Positions 36,929-46,359 of a DNA stretch of 64,000 bases are shown in pieces (within the stretch, counting starts at the first letter, position 1; each line of letters starts with the position of its first letter). The notes under the pieces are model-generated. The model saw nothing but the letters and a program-made list of their open reading frames with translations. It did no database searches and had not been told where the DNA came from. The position numbers were made by a program, and so were the translations under genes. This DNA is from Microcystis aeruginosa W13-11 (GTDB lineage: Bacteria > Cyanobacteriota > Cyanobacteriia > Cyanobacteriales > Microcystaceae): NCBI GenBank assembly GCA_009995705.1, contig JAADBR010000016.1, positions 30,057 through 94,056 on the forward strand, in the 5' to 3' direction.

Positions 36929-39856
36929 GTGAAAGAGTCCCTCAACCCTACTTCTTTGGATCTCAAAACCATTTTTCCCTTTAAACTCGACGACTTCCAG
37001 CAATCGGCGATCGCCGCTCTCGCTGCCGGTAAATCAGTGGTTGTCTGCGCTCCCACGGGTTCCGGCAAAACCTTAATCGGAGAATACGCTATCTATCGCG
37101 CCCTCGAAAGGGGCAAACGAGTTTTCTACACCACTCCCCTGAAAGCTCTTTCTAACCAAAAATTCCGGGATTTTCAAGAAAAATTCGGTCGCACCCCCAC
37201 CGATGGCGATGAGGATTCCCCGCTGCTGTTTGCGGAAGTGGGATTGATTACCGGCGATGTGGTGATCAATCCCACCGCATTAATTGTAGTCATGACTACA
37301 GAAATTTTTCGCAATATGCTCTATCAAACCCCAATCGGTGAGGTAGGCACTTCCCTAGAAAACGTGGAAACCCTAGTTCTCGATGAATGTCACTATATCA
37401 GCGATCGAGGTCGCGGCACCGTTTGGGAAGAATCAATTATCTACTGTCCCCCTAGTATCCAATTAGTCGCTCTCTCCGCCACCATCGGCAACCCCGGGGA
37501 ACTCACCGACTGGATTAACTGGGTGCGGCAACTGCGTCAATCCGGCGACAATAAACAGACCTCCAGCTGCGAGCTAATTAACTCTGATTTTCGCCCCGTC
37601 CCCCTGCGCTTTTATTTCGCCAACAAAGAGGGATTATTCCCGCTGCTCGACCCAAAACAGAGCAAAGTTAACCCGAAACTACACTCAAAAGTCGGCCACG
37701 GCAAACCCCGACGCTTAAAACGAGAAGATTGTCCCACCATCGCCTCGATTGTCACCACTCTGCGGGACAAGGATATGCTCCCGGCCATTTACGTCATTTT
37801 CAGCCGTAAAGGTTGCGATCAGGCGATTAGAGAGCTAAAAAACCTCAATCTCGTTAATCCAGAAGAAGCAAGAGCCATTTACTACCGTTTACTCATTTTC
37901 TTCTTGGAAGATAATCCCAATCTGCAAGAAGTCGCCCTTTCCTTCTTTGCCGTCGAAAATCCGCCTTTACACCGAAAATTACTGGCTTTTTTCGCTAATA
38001 ACCCCCAGTCTGAAGATCAACTCCTCAGCCTCTTAACCGCCGCCCCCGAGACGAAAAACCAACTGTTTGAATTCCTAGCCAGTGCTTCCCAATTGGTGCG
38101 GGCCGACCAAGTGGAACCCCTCACCCGGGGCTGTGGTGTTCACCATGCCGGGATTTTACCCCTCTGGAAAGAATTAGTCGAACAACTCTTTGAAGCCGGT
38201 TTAATTAAGGTGGTTTTTGCCACCGCTACCCTCTCGGCCGGGATTAATATGCCCGCCCGCACCACTGTCATCTCGGCCCTCTCCAAACGCACCGATGATG
38301 GCCATAGTATGCTGACTCCCTCGGAATTTGTCCAGATTGCCGGCCGGGCCGGTCGCCGGGGAATGGACGCGGTGGGCCATGTGGTGACAGTACAAACGCC
38401 CTTTGAAGGGGCAAAAGAAGCGGCTTTTCTGGCCATCGCTCAACCGGAACCCCTGCAAAGCTGTTTTGCGCCCAGTTACGGCATGGTCTTAAATCTCCTG
38501 CAAAAACACAGTCTAGAGGAGGCCAAAGACCTCTTAGAGCGCAGTTTCGCCGAATATCTCGCTCGTTTGAAGTTAAGCCCCGAACGACAACAGATTACCG
38601 CCTTAACCACCGAATTAGCTAAGTTGGATATGGAATTAGCCGGTATCGAACGGGAGCAGGTCTTTAGTTACGAAAAGCTCCGGGAAAGACTGCGGGAAGA
38701 AGAAAGACTGTATAAAATTCTCGCTAGTCAGTCAGAAGCACAGAAAAGACAGGAAATACATCTAAAATTGCCGAATATTCCCGTCGGAACCATCCTCCAT
38801 CTCAAGGGCAAACATATTAAGGTTTCCGTCCCCGTCCCCGCTATCTTTGTCAATACCCTGCACGGAGCCGGTCAAGTGCGAACTCTTGTTTGTTTAGGCA
38901 GTGATAATCGCTGGTATTTAGCCGCCTATGCTGATATTGGCGAGATCGATCGAGGTTTTCTCACTCCTGCGGCATTAGGCGAACTGATACCCCCTTCCCT
39001 AGAAGCTGTTTCCCTAGGGGGTTGGCGCAAGGGTGAGGAAAATACTCGGGCGATCGCCAATTTAATCCCCCAACAAGTGCAGGGCATCCCACCGGTGGCG
39101 GAACTGGCAACACAAGCACAAAAAATTGAAATTGTCAATAGTCAAATTGCCGCTCATCCCCTGCAAAAACGCAAAAATCCGGGGCGATTGATGAAATTAT
39201 ACTACGATCGAGAAATTGCTCGCGACAAGTTACACAAGACCCAGATTAAATACCAAAAACAACAATCGCGCAAATCCTACTACTGGGAAGAATTTCTGAA
39301 TCTAATCGAGATTTTGCGGGAATTCCAAGCATTAGAGGGTTATTTGCCCACTCCCCTCGGAGAAGCGGCGGCCACTATTCGCGGGGAAAATGAACTCTGG
39401 TTAGGATTAGCGATGATGTCCGGAGATTTGGATCGATTGACTCCTAGCCAACTAGCCGCCGCCATCAGCGCTATGATTACGGAACCCCCTCGCCCCGATA
39501 CTTGGTGCAATTACCCGCCTGTGCCAGAAGTTATCGATATTTTGCGACAAGGAGAGGGAAATTCTCCTGGTTTGCGAGAAGTTCGCCGTTTACTCTATCA
39601 AGCTCAATCTCGCTACGATATCACTATTCCTGTCTGGTTAGAAACCCAACTGATGGGGATTGCCTCCCGTTGGGCCCAGGGGACATCCTGGCCAGAATTG
39701 TGCGAAAATACTAGCCTCGATGAGGGAGATCTAGTGCGATTATTACGGCGCACCGTCGATGTTCTCTGGCAAATTCCCCAAATTCCCCGGGTTTCCCAAG
39801 TCCTTAAAGATAATGCCCGTCTCGCCGTCACTGCCATGAAGCGCTTTCCTTTGTAA
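36929..39856 (+). CDS. Ski2-like DEAD/DEAH-box RNA helicase
   Basis: This 975-aa superfamily 2 helicase resembles Ski2/Mtr4-type enzymes found in cyanobacteria and plastids. Motif I is APTGSGKT (41-48), motif II DECH (152-155), motif III SATIGN, and motif VI QIAGRAGRRG. Between the RecA domains there is an insert (about residues 310-390) rich in F and L (FFLEDNPNLQEVALSFFAVENPP). The C-terminal half includes a KOW-like section (PVGTILHLKGKHIKVSVPVPAIF) and a DSHCT domain (LVRLLRRTVDVLWQIPQIPRVSQVLKDNARLA). It starts with GTG; no closer ATG exists in frame. RNA processing or decay is the likely role. Confidence 0.88.
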   Translation: MKESLNPTSLDLKTIFPFKLDDFQQSAIAALAAGKSVVVCAPTGSGKTLIGEYAIYRALERGKRVFYTTPLKALSNQKFRDFQEKFGRTPTDGDEDSPLLFAEVGLITGDVVINPTALIVVMTTEIFRNMLYQTPIGEVGTSLENVETLVLDECHYISDRGRGTVWEESIIYCPPSIQLVALSATIGNPGELTDWINWVRQLRQSGDNKQTSSCELINSDFRPVPLRFYFANKEGLFPLLDPKQSKVNPKLHSKVGHGKPRRLKREDCPTIASIVTTLRDKDMLPAIYVIFSRKGCDQAIRELKNLNLVNPEEARAIYYRLLIFFLEDNPNLQEVALSFFAVENPPLHRKLLAFFANNPQSEDQLLSLLTAAPETKNQLFEFLASASQLVRADQVEPLTRGCGVHHAGILPLWKELVEQLFEAGLIKVVFATATLSAGINMPARTTVISALSKRTDDGHSMLTPSEFVQIAGRAGRRGMDAVGHVVTVQTPFEGAKEAAFLAIAQPEPLQSCFAPSYGMVLNLLQKHSLEEAKDLLERSFAEYLARLKLSPERQQITALTTELAKLDMELAGIEREQVFSYEKLRERLREEERLYKILASQSEAQKRQEIHLKLPNIPVGTILHLKGKHIKVSVPVPAIFVNTLHGAGQVRTLVCLGSDNRWYLAAYADIGEIDRGFLTPAALGELIPPSLEAVSLGGWRKGEENTRAIANLIPQQVQGIPPVAELATQAQKIEIVNSQIAAHPLQKRKNPGRLMKLYYDREIARDKLHKTQIKYQKQQSRKSYYWEEFLNLIEILREFQALEGYLPTPLGEAAATIRGENELWLGLAMMSGDLDRLTPSQLAAAISAMITEPPRPDTWCNYPPVPEVIDILRQGEGNSPGLREVRRLLYQAQSRYDITIPVWLETQLMGIASRWAQGTSWPELCENTSLDEGDLVRLLRRTVDVLWQIPQIPRVSQVLKDNARLAVTAMKRFPL

Positions 39857-39870
39857 TATTGATCACTTTT

Positions 39871-40806
39871 TTAAACAATGGGAGATGGTAGGGAAAGTAA
39901 CTGTTGGTGGATTTGCTCGATTAGGGCGAGGATTTGCTGATAATTGTGGTGCAATCCCTGATGATAGAGGTGATTTGCTCCTTGATTTAAATCCGCTAAA
40001 GCTGATTGATAATAACCCAATTGATGCCGCAGTAATCCCCTTCTAATATAAGCATCGGCATAAAAAGGATCAATGGCAATCGCCTGATTTAAATGGGCGA
40101 TAGAGCGGTCGTATTCACCTAATTGGTGAGCGGTACAAGCTAGATTATAGTGGGCTGAGGCGTTCTTTTTATTTAACTGGAGAACTTGATTAAAATCCGC
40201 CTTGGCTGAGGTAAAATTGTGGAGGGCTAAATGAGCTAAACCTCGATCATTATAAATAGTGGCTAAAGTGTCGGGTTGCTGGTTAGTAATTTGACGCAAG
40301 GATTGATTAAAATCTGCTAGGGCAAGGGGATAATTTTTCATGGCCGACTGAACTAAACCACGGTTATAGTAGGCTTGATAATAGGTGGGTTTTAGCCGAA
40401 TAGTCTGGTTATAATCGGTCAGCGCCTGTGAATAATCTCCCAAACGATAAAAAGCTAAACCCCGATGGAAATAGGCTAGATAATTATCGGATTGCTGTTG
40501 TAAAGAGCGGGTGCAGTCTTGCCAAGCGTGCAGATAATCCTGTAAATAAATTTTAGTTAAACAGCGATTACTGTAGGCTAGGGCCAAGTTATTTTCCTGT
40601 TCCAGCGACTGATTGAAATCCTGCAAAGCTTGCTGATAATTACCCGCCTCTAGTTGTTCAATTCCCGATCGCAGCCAGTAGGATAAATGTACTGATTGAA
40701 CCGCTTTTCCCTGCCGAGGCAATCCCCCCAGCACAAGCGAGCAGAGCAGTATAACCATAACCAATCCACCGAGGCGAGGAAGAAAATTTTTCAAAACCGT
40801 TGACAT
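39871..40806 (-). CDS. Secreted or membrane-anchored TPR protein
   Basis: The ATG at 40806 is chosen because it opens a signal-like sequence (MSTVLKNFLPRLGGLVMVILLCSLVLGGL); the frame extends 16 codons upstream without support. The mature 280 aa are almost all TPR units, about seven, with repeated motifs such as AYSNRCLTKIYLQDYLHAWQDC and AYFHRGLAFYRLGDYSQALTDYNQTIRLKP. A protein-scaffold role is likely; partners are unknown. It converges with the helicase gene. Confidence 0.8.
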   Translation of the reverse strand: MSTVLKNFLPRLGGLVMVILLCSLVLGGLPRQGKAVQSVHLSYWLRSGIEQLEAGNYQQALQDFNQSLEQENNLALAYSNRCLTKIYLQDYLHAWQDCTRSLQQQSDNYLAYFHRGLAFYRLGDYSQALTDYNQTIRLKPTYYQAYYNRGLVQSAMKNYPLALADFNQSLRQITNQQPDTLATIYNDRGLAHLALHNFTSAKADFNQVLQLNKKNASAHYNLACTAHQLGEYDRSIAHLNQAIAIDPFYADAYIRRGLLRHQLGYYQSALADLNQGANHLYHQGLHHNYQQILALIEQIHQQLLSLPSPIV

Positions 40807-40878
40807 AGGAGTATCTTTGTGCATATACTCCCAATTCTGAGGAAACTTTCTCAATTGATCAACAGACAGACTGTCAAA

Positions 40879-40938
40879 TACAGTTATCAGTTATCAGATG
40901 TGAGTTTTCAGTTCACTGATTACTGTTCACTGAAAATA
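40879..40938. repeat. Short tandem repeat tract
   Basis: CAGTTATCAGTTATCAG, TTCAGTTCACTGATTACTG and TTCACTGAA units lie between the divergent TPR and YceD genes, in the same family as the other tracts in the window. Confidence 0.6.
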
Positions 40939-41086
40939 CACCCTACACCCCACAGCCTAGAACCGGTCTATGTCTCTAGAGGTCGGGGCTGCGATAAGCT
41001 AATAAAGGAAAGATTGTCACCGAGCAATTATGGTGGCGTTACTCGCTAACGCAGTTGACACCCGATAAATGATACAGGAGTTATCT

Positions 41087-41596
41087 ATGGAAACTATTTT
41101 TATCCCCCACCTCCTCAAATCTCCTGAGCGACAAAGAGTCATCATCATCGATAATTTTATCCCCGGTCTAGAAACCTTGACACCGGTGCGGGGAACCTTG
41201 CTGGTTAGACATGGGGGCAATTTTTTGGAAGTATCGGTGAAAGCGGAAACCATCGTCACCTTAACCTGCGATCGCTGTTTACAACAATATAATCATCGTC
41301 TGCAATTAAACACTTCCGAATTAATCTGGCTAGACAAAAATAAAGACTACGATAGCTCCTATCCTCTAGAGCGAGAAATAGCCTACGAAGACCTCTCGGA
41401 AACCCTCGATCCTAACGGGGATTTTGACCCGCAAATGTGGTTATACGAGCAGTTATGTCTAACTTTACCCCCCCGTCAACTCTGCGGAGCCAATTGTCAA
41501 CCACCGGATTTTCTTCTTCCAGAAAATACTGCCATTGATGGTCGTTGGGCCTCCCTAGAATCCTTGAAAAGTCAGTTATCTCAATCGCAAAATTGA
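41087..41596 (+). CDS. YceD family (DUF177) protein
   Basis: The ATG at 41087 is chosen over 41069 because CAGGAG sits 6 nt before it. The 169-aa protein has the DUF177/YceD signature: GTLLVRHGGNFLEVSVKAETIVTLTCDRCLQQYNHRLQL, then an acidic middle and LCLTLPPRQLCGANCQPPDF. The two Cys pairs (CDRC and CGANC) could bind a metal. In many bacteria yceD precedes rpmF and influences 23S rRNA accumulation; here no rpmF follows. A plastid homologue is required for rRNA maturation (family knowledge). Confidence 0.85.
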   Translation: METIFIPHLLKSPERQRVIIIDNFIPGLETLTPVRGTLLVRHGGNFLEVSVKAETIVTLTCDRCLQQYNHRLQLNTSELIWLDKNKDYDSSYPLEREIAYEDLSETLDPNGDFDPQMWLYEQLCLTLPPRQLCGANCQPPDFLLPENTAIDGRWASLESLKSQLSQSQN

Positions 41597-41658
41597 GCCT
41601 TGATGCCGATTTTTTTTCGGGTTTCGAGCCACGAGAAAAGCGATCAAAACCCGATTAT

Positions 41659-42621
41659 TTACTGGCCCCAAATCTTTTTCAGGACAGTTTCGGGAGTAAT
41701 ATCAGCGACTTTTCCCGTATTAGCCTCAATATATCGATGCAGCTCTCCCCCGCTCGGTAAAACTCTCTTAGACAACGAAGGAACCAGCAGCGAGAGGGTA
41801 TAGGTTCCCACGGCCACGGCTAACTGTAAAGGGACACTTTCGGTAGCTAACAATAAGTTGGCGCCGGCGATCATAGCCGCCATTTTACCGATATCGCCTG
41901 TTCTCGACACTTTTAAGTTATTATCCATAGTTTTGAGGGCTAAAACCCAAGCTTCATCCAGTTCTCCCTGGATCGCGACAATTGGCAAATCCGGTTGTTG
42001 ATGGCGAATGCCTTGGATAATTTCTAGCCAACTCTCTAGGGGATAAGGCGTTTCCAGTCCTTGGCTGATGCTGAGATCGCTACCGCCGGCGTAGAGGAGA
42101 ATATAGCCGCTATCCTTAATATTGAGGCGTTGCTGCTCCATTTGGGCCCAATCGATATCATCCCGATTCAATGTTATTTTTAAAGGTGGACAGGGTGCGG
42201 CAATCTTTAACCCTTTGACCAGTGCGTGATAATTATCCGCTAGATAGTCTTCCGTTGGCTGGGGTACTTGTTGCGATAAGAACCAGCTGCCATTATTTTC
42301 ATAGCCTATACGGTTAGGAACACCATTTAACCAGAGTAAAAGGTTGATAGCAGGACGATTGGTGAGACTAATGGCGATTTCGTACTCCCGGTCCCGAATT
42401 ACTCCCAAAATATTTAAATAATCCGCTAATCCGTACTGATCTCGATAGTCAAATAAAAGCACTTCCCTAACCTGGGGACAGAGACGATAGGCAGCCTTTG
42501 CTCTAGGTTCGACCAAAACATCAATGCTGCTTTGGGGGTAAGTTTGCTGGAGGGTTTCTAGAGTGGGAAAAAACAGCAGTTGATTGCTAATTCCTCCCGG
42601 TACAAGGGTTAATATTCGCAT
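41659..42621 (-). CDS. Glycosyltransferase family 9 protein (heptosyltransferase-like)
   Basis: This 320-aa GT-B enzyme resembles lipopolysaccharide heptosyltransferases. It begins MRILTLVPGGISNQLLFFPTLETLQQTYP, with the typical GG.SN/GD-like N-terminal loop, and continues IDVLVEPRAKAAYRLCPQVREVLLFDY. The C-terminal domain holds SGYILLYAGGSDLS and MAAMIAGANLLLATESVPLQLAVAVGTYTLSL, the donor-binding region. Cyanobacteria lack heptose in many strains, so the true sugar is unknown. It converges on the YceD gene (62-bp gap). Confidence 0.85.
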   Translation of the reverse strand: MRILTLVPGGISNQLLFFPTLETLQQTYPQSSIDVLVEPRAKAAYRLCPQVREVLLFDYRDQYGLADYLNILGVIRDREYEIAISLTNRPAINLLLWLNGVPNRIGYENNGSWFLSQQVPQPTEDYLADNYHALVKGLKIAAPCPPLKITLNRDDIDWAQMEQQRLNIKDSGYILLYAGGSDLSISQGLETPYPLESWLEIIQGIRHQQPDLPIVAIQGELDEAWVLALKTMDNNLKVSRTGDIGKMAAMIAGANLLLATESVPLQLAVAVGTYTLSLLVPSLSKRVLPSGGELHRYIEANTGKVADITPETVLKKIWGQ

Positions 42622-42859
42622 TTTATCTAGATATACCTGAATCGATCAGCTTAATTTTAGCAGTGTCCCTCGTTATTCACTGGACCTCTTATGAAAATCA
42701 CAAATTGTCCTGAGAGTTAGGAGTCAGTAGCCAGTAGTCAGAATTGTGGGCTTTAATGATATAATACTTGTCCATTGTCTTTTTTCCTGCTCAGAGTCTC
42801 CTCTCGACCGCCTCGGAGTCTTCTCACTAAGGGAAGATTTTTGATTTTTGCAGGAGATA

Positions 42860-43462
42860 TTAACTATTACCCGAAGGATTAGAACCGTACATAGCATTTA
42901 AAACCAAAGCGGGGTCAACGTATTGATTGCCGTACATCAGTCCCCAGTGCAGGTGTGGCCCAGTGGTGCGTCCGGTCATTCCCACTCTAGCCATGCGGGC
43001 CCCTGCCGGTATATCCTGACCGAGAGTAAGGACGATTCCCCCTGACCTATCAATCAAAAAAGTACCGCGGCTATCGGATTGAACCGAACCCATGAGATGA
43101 CAATAAATATGCGTCCATTGACCCGATTGCATCTTAATCATGGTGCCACAGCCTGTCTGATCGGATAATTCGACGATTCTGCCAGTCCACCAATTGCGAA
43201 TATAACTCCCTAAGGGTGCGGCCATATCTAACCCGGCATGAAATTGTTGACTGCCATCCATGGGAGAGGAACGATAACCGAAACCAGAGGTATAGGTTTG
43301 AAAGTTTTCCACGGGGAAGGAGGCCCCGGCCCAAGCATTTTGAGCTATGAGGGTGGGATTGGCTTTAACGGGGTGTAAACGGTCAAATCCTAGAGAAATT
43401 AACGTTACAAGACAGCTAATCGCTAAAAAACGCAGTAATTTAACAGGCAGATACTTGAGCAT
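42860..43462 (-). CDS. M23 family metallopeptidase (LytM-type)
   Basis: The 200-aa product has a signal or anchor segment (MLKYLPVKLLRFLAISCLVTLISLG) and a single M23 domain. The zinc ligands of the family are visible in FHAGLDMAAPLGSYI (H and D) and in GPHLHWGLMYG (second H of HxH). Such proteins cleave peptidoglycan cross-links. The domain occupies most of the protein and no LysM or coiled-coil is present. A GTG start 7 codons upstream (43483) is possible. Confidence 0.88.
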   Translation of the reverse strand: MLKYLPVKLLRFLAISCLVTLISLGFDRLHPVKANPTLIAQNAWAGASFPVENFQTYTSGFGYRSSPMDGSQQFHAGLDMAAPLGSYIRNWWTGRIVELSDQTGCGTMIKMQSGQWTHIYCHLMGSVQSDSRGTFLIDRSGGIVLTLGQDIPAGARMARVGMTGRTTGPHLHWGLMYGNQYVDPALVLNAMYGSNPSGNS

Positions 43463-43657
43463 GAGACTTACTCCAAACACCACAATTAAATATACCCTAG
43501 TTTCTGCTGTTGCTAGTTTTACCGGCGGCTTCCCACCGATATTTTAGTTATGTTTTGAGTTATTATTGAGCATTGGTTAGGGATTGACAACATTTCCCCT
43601 CAGGCTGCCAATTCCCCGACTCCCCCACTTAATTTTTACTTTTCACTGACTCGTACC

Positions 43658-44941
43658 ATGTTAGACCTAAAGCAAATTAGAGAAAATCCAGAGGAAGTAC
43701 AGAAACGCTTAGATAGTCGGGGAGGGAGTTATGATATTGCCCCTATTCTCCAGTTAAATCAACAACAGAAGGCTTTAGAGTTAGAACGCAGCAGTTTACA
43801 GGCCCGGGGTAACGAAATCGGTAAACTGGTGGGACAAAAAGTTAAAAGTGGCAGCGATGTCAACAGTCCCGAAATTTTGGCAATGAAAATAGAAGGAAAC
43901 GAGATTAAAAGTAAACTAGCTCAATTAGAACCGCAGGAAAAAGAGATTAAAGCGGCTATTGACCAAAAAATCTTAGATTTACCCAATTTACCCGGTGAAA
44001 CCACTCCCATCGGTAAGGATGAACGGGAAAATGTCGAAGTCAGACGCTGGGGAGAAGAATATAAACCCACCAACCCGAATATTTTGCCTCACTGGGAAAT
44101 TGGGGAAAAATTGGGCATTTTAGACTTTGAAAGGGCAGTAAAGATCGCCCAGAGTCGTTTTGTTAATCTTATCGCGCTCGGAGCAGCCCTAGAAAGAGCT
44201 TTAATTAATTTTATGCTTGATCGCCATATTGTCGCCGGTTATACAGAAGTTTTACCGCCAATTTTGATTAATAGTGACTCCCTGCGCGGGACGGGACAAC
44301 TGCCAAAATTCGCGGAAGAAAGCTTTAAATGTCGAGATGATGAGCTTTGGTTAGCACCAACGGCAGAAGTACCCGTAACTAATCTTTATCGCGATGAAAT
44401 CCTCTCATCGGAGCAATTACCGATCAAACACTGTGCCTATACCCCTTGTTTTCGTCGAGAAGCGGGCAGCTATGGCAAAGACACGAGGGGCTTGATCCGT
44501 TTGCATCAATTTAATAAGGTGGAAATGGTCAAAATCGTTCATCCTGACGCTTCTGCTCAGGAACATGAAAGTTTAGTCGCTAATGCAGAGGCAATCCTAC
44601 AAGCTTTACAGTTGCCCTATCGGGTGATTGAATTGTGTAGCGGTGACTTGGGTTTTGCGGCTGCTAAATGTTATGACTTAGAAGTGTGGCTACCTTCGGC
44701 TAATACCTATCGGGAAATTTCCAGTTGTTCTAATTTTAGAGACTTTCAGGCACGACGGGCAAATATTCGCTTTAAAGAAAAAGGGCAAAAAGGCACTAAT
44801 TTTGTCCACACCCTCAACGGTTCGGGATTAGCGATCGGTCGTACTATGGCCGCTGTCCTAGAAAATTATCAACAGGCAGACGGGACAGTAAAAGTACCAG
44901 AACTGCTGCAACCCTATCTAAAACGGGAGGTTATTTGTTAA
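43658..44941 (+). CDS. serS: Seryl-tRNA synthetase
   Basis: SerS charges tRNA-Ser. The 427-aa class II synthetase begins with the tRNA-binding coiled-coil arm (residues about 1-110, [22 protein letters not shown]). Motif 2 is [28 protein letters not shown] and motif 3 is [27 protein letters not shown] (about 230) forms the serine-binding loop. Length is normal. It is followed by the convergent RuBisCO-like gene. Confidence 0.97.
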   Translation: MLDLKQIRENPEEVQKRLDSRGGSYDIAPILQLNQQQKALELERSSLQARGNEIGKLVGQKVKSGSDVNSPEILAMKIEGNEIKSKLAQLEPQEKEIKAAIDQKILDLPNLPGETTPIGKDERENVEVRRWGEEYKPTNPNILPHWEIGEKLGILDFERAVKIAQSRFVNLIALGAALERALINFMLDRHIVAGYTEVLPPILINSDSLRGTGQLPKFAEESFKCRDDELWLAPTAEVPVTNLYRDEILSSEQLPIKHCAYTPCFRREAGSYGKDTRGLIRLHQFNKVEMVKIVHPDASAQEHESLVANAEAILQALQLPYRVIELCSGDLGFAAAKCYDLEVWLPSANTYREISSCSNFRDFQARRANIRFKEKGQKGTNFVHTLNGSGLAIGRTMAAVLENYQQADGTVKVPELLQPYLKREVIC

Positions 44942-44996
44942 ATTTTCTAAAAATGCTTGACAAAATACTTGTATAGTGCATTTGAAAAAGTTGCTC

Positions 44997-46157
44997 TTAA
45001 CCCCACTCTAGAATTGCCTGTTTTAAGGCTCCTTCTGGCAAATTGGCGGGATCAAAAGATTCACCCGCTTCCACTCTCCCTAAAGCTTCAAAAAAAGCCC
45101 TCACACCACTGGCCGGTCCCCATGGGTGGTCCATAATTCCAGTTCCCGCATTGAGAATAACATTACGTCCGTAGTCCCCAAAGACCTGGGGAACAATACT
45201 GGGACGAATGCCGGCCGAGGGAACCGGAAAAACGTTTCTATCGCGCAAAATATCCCGAATTTTGCCTTCCTCCTGGGGATCGAAGGGTAAACTACCATAA
45301 GCGGCGGGATATAGCACCGCATCGGCTCCTGCGTGGGCCATCATCGTCCCCAAAACCACAGAATAGGCTAATCCCGTATCGCTACCAGCACACATCGCTC
45401 CAGCAAAGGCAGGATGGGCGAAAATAGGAACATCGATCGCTGGATCACTGGCTAAAGCTTCTAAAACGGAAAAACCGTAGGTAAGAACGTTTAATAACAG
45501 GGCATTAGCCCCATGTTTCACTAATAAACGGGCTTTTCTTTGCAATTCGTCCGCTTTTCCGGTGACATTGACCGCATAGAGAACATTTCTACCGGTTTGC
45601 TGCCGCACTTCCTCCAAAACCCGACGACAACAATCCAGGCGCTCGTGGGTGGGAGCCACGGGAAGATCTGCCATGATTTCATCATCTTTAATCACGTCTA
45701 AGCCAGCAAAAGCCACTTCTCGCAGGATATCGGCGTGATCTTGGGCCGATAGTCCTAAAGCGGGTTTAAAAATTGCCATGACTAGAGGTCGATCATAAAC
45801 CCCCAAACGTTGCCTAATTCCGGTGATTCCCACCTTGGCTTTTGTGCCGTAGCTTTCGGGTAGATACACCCCCACCACTTTTCCGGCTCCAGCCATGGAA
45901 TATTTGCCGAAAATCATGGTTAAAAGACTGGCGATGTCATTTTCAACGTTTATCTGGGGAAAACGCACCCTAGCCACCTTATAACCGTCGGCTTCCTCCC
46001 TGATCCCCACCACTTCTGCTAGGTGTTGTTGCAGCTGCTCTTGACGATGACTGTGGCGATCGCTCCAAGTGCCGGCGGTTTGACCGATAGCGATCATTTT
46101 TGCCTGTTTTTCGGCATTAATAGCGGGAGGAAAGCGATAATCGACAATAATGGTCAT
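44997..46157 (-). CDS. mtnW: RuBisCO-like protein, 2,3-diketo-5-methylthiopentyl-1-phosphate enolase
   Basis: Form IV RuBisCO-like proteins of this type enolise 2,3-diketo-5-methylthiopentyl-1-phosphate in methionine salvage; the Microcystis protein has been described in that role. The ATG at 46157 (MTIIVDYRFPPAIN) is preferred over one 11 codons upstream. The 386-aa product keeps the carbamylated lysine region KDDE (K157-E160). Where RuBisCO has KPKLGLS it has KPALGLS, so the second active-site lysine is replaced, as expected for a protein without carboxylase activity. HPAFAGA and the C-terminal GTGIMDHPWGPASGVRAF are also typical. No other mtn gene is adjacent. Confidence 0.9.
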   Translation of the reverse strand: MTIIVDYRFPPAINAEKQAKMIAIGQTAGTWSDRHSHRQEQLQQHLAEVVGIREEADGYKVARVRFPQINVENDIASLLTMIFGKYSMAGAGKVVGVYLPESYGTKAKVGITGIRQRLGVYDRPLVMAIFKPALGLSAQDHADILREVAFAGLDVIKDDEIMADLPVAPTHERLDCCRRVLEEVRQQTGRNVLYAVNVTGKADELQRKARLLVKHGANALLLNVLTYGFSVLEALASDPAIDVPIFAHPAFAGAMCAGSDTGLAYSVVLGTMMAHAGADAVLYPAAYGSLPFDPQEEGKIRDILRDRNVFPVPSAGIRPSIVPQVFGDYGRNVILNAGTGIMDHPWGPASGVRAFFEALGRVEAGESFDPANLPEGALKQAILEWG

Positions 46158-46238
46158 AATAAGGTAAAAAAAGGGAGCGGGAATTATCAATTATAAATTA
46201 TGAATTGGGGAAGTGGGGAGACCACTGCGTGCGCGTTG

Positions 46239-46270
46239 CGGGGGGACTGATAACTGATGACTGATGACTT
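46239..46270. repeat. Short tandem repeat tract
   Basis: GACTGATAACTGATGACTGATGACTT lies between the divergent mtnW and cyclophilin genes, in the same 7-bp repeat family as the other tracts. Confidence 0.6.
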
Positions 46271-46359
46271 CGATCGGTTTTCTCAGCTATTGACAAGGGT
46301 TCCCCTAAAAGCCTACAAGTATTTTGGATAGGTATAGCCATTGAGGAACCGACCAAAAT

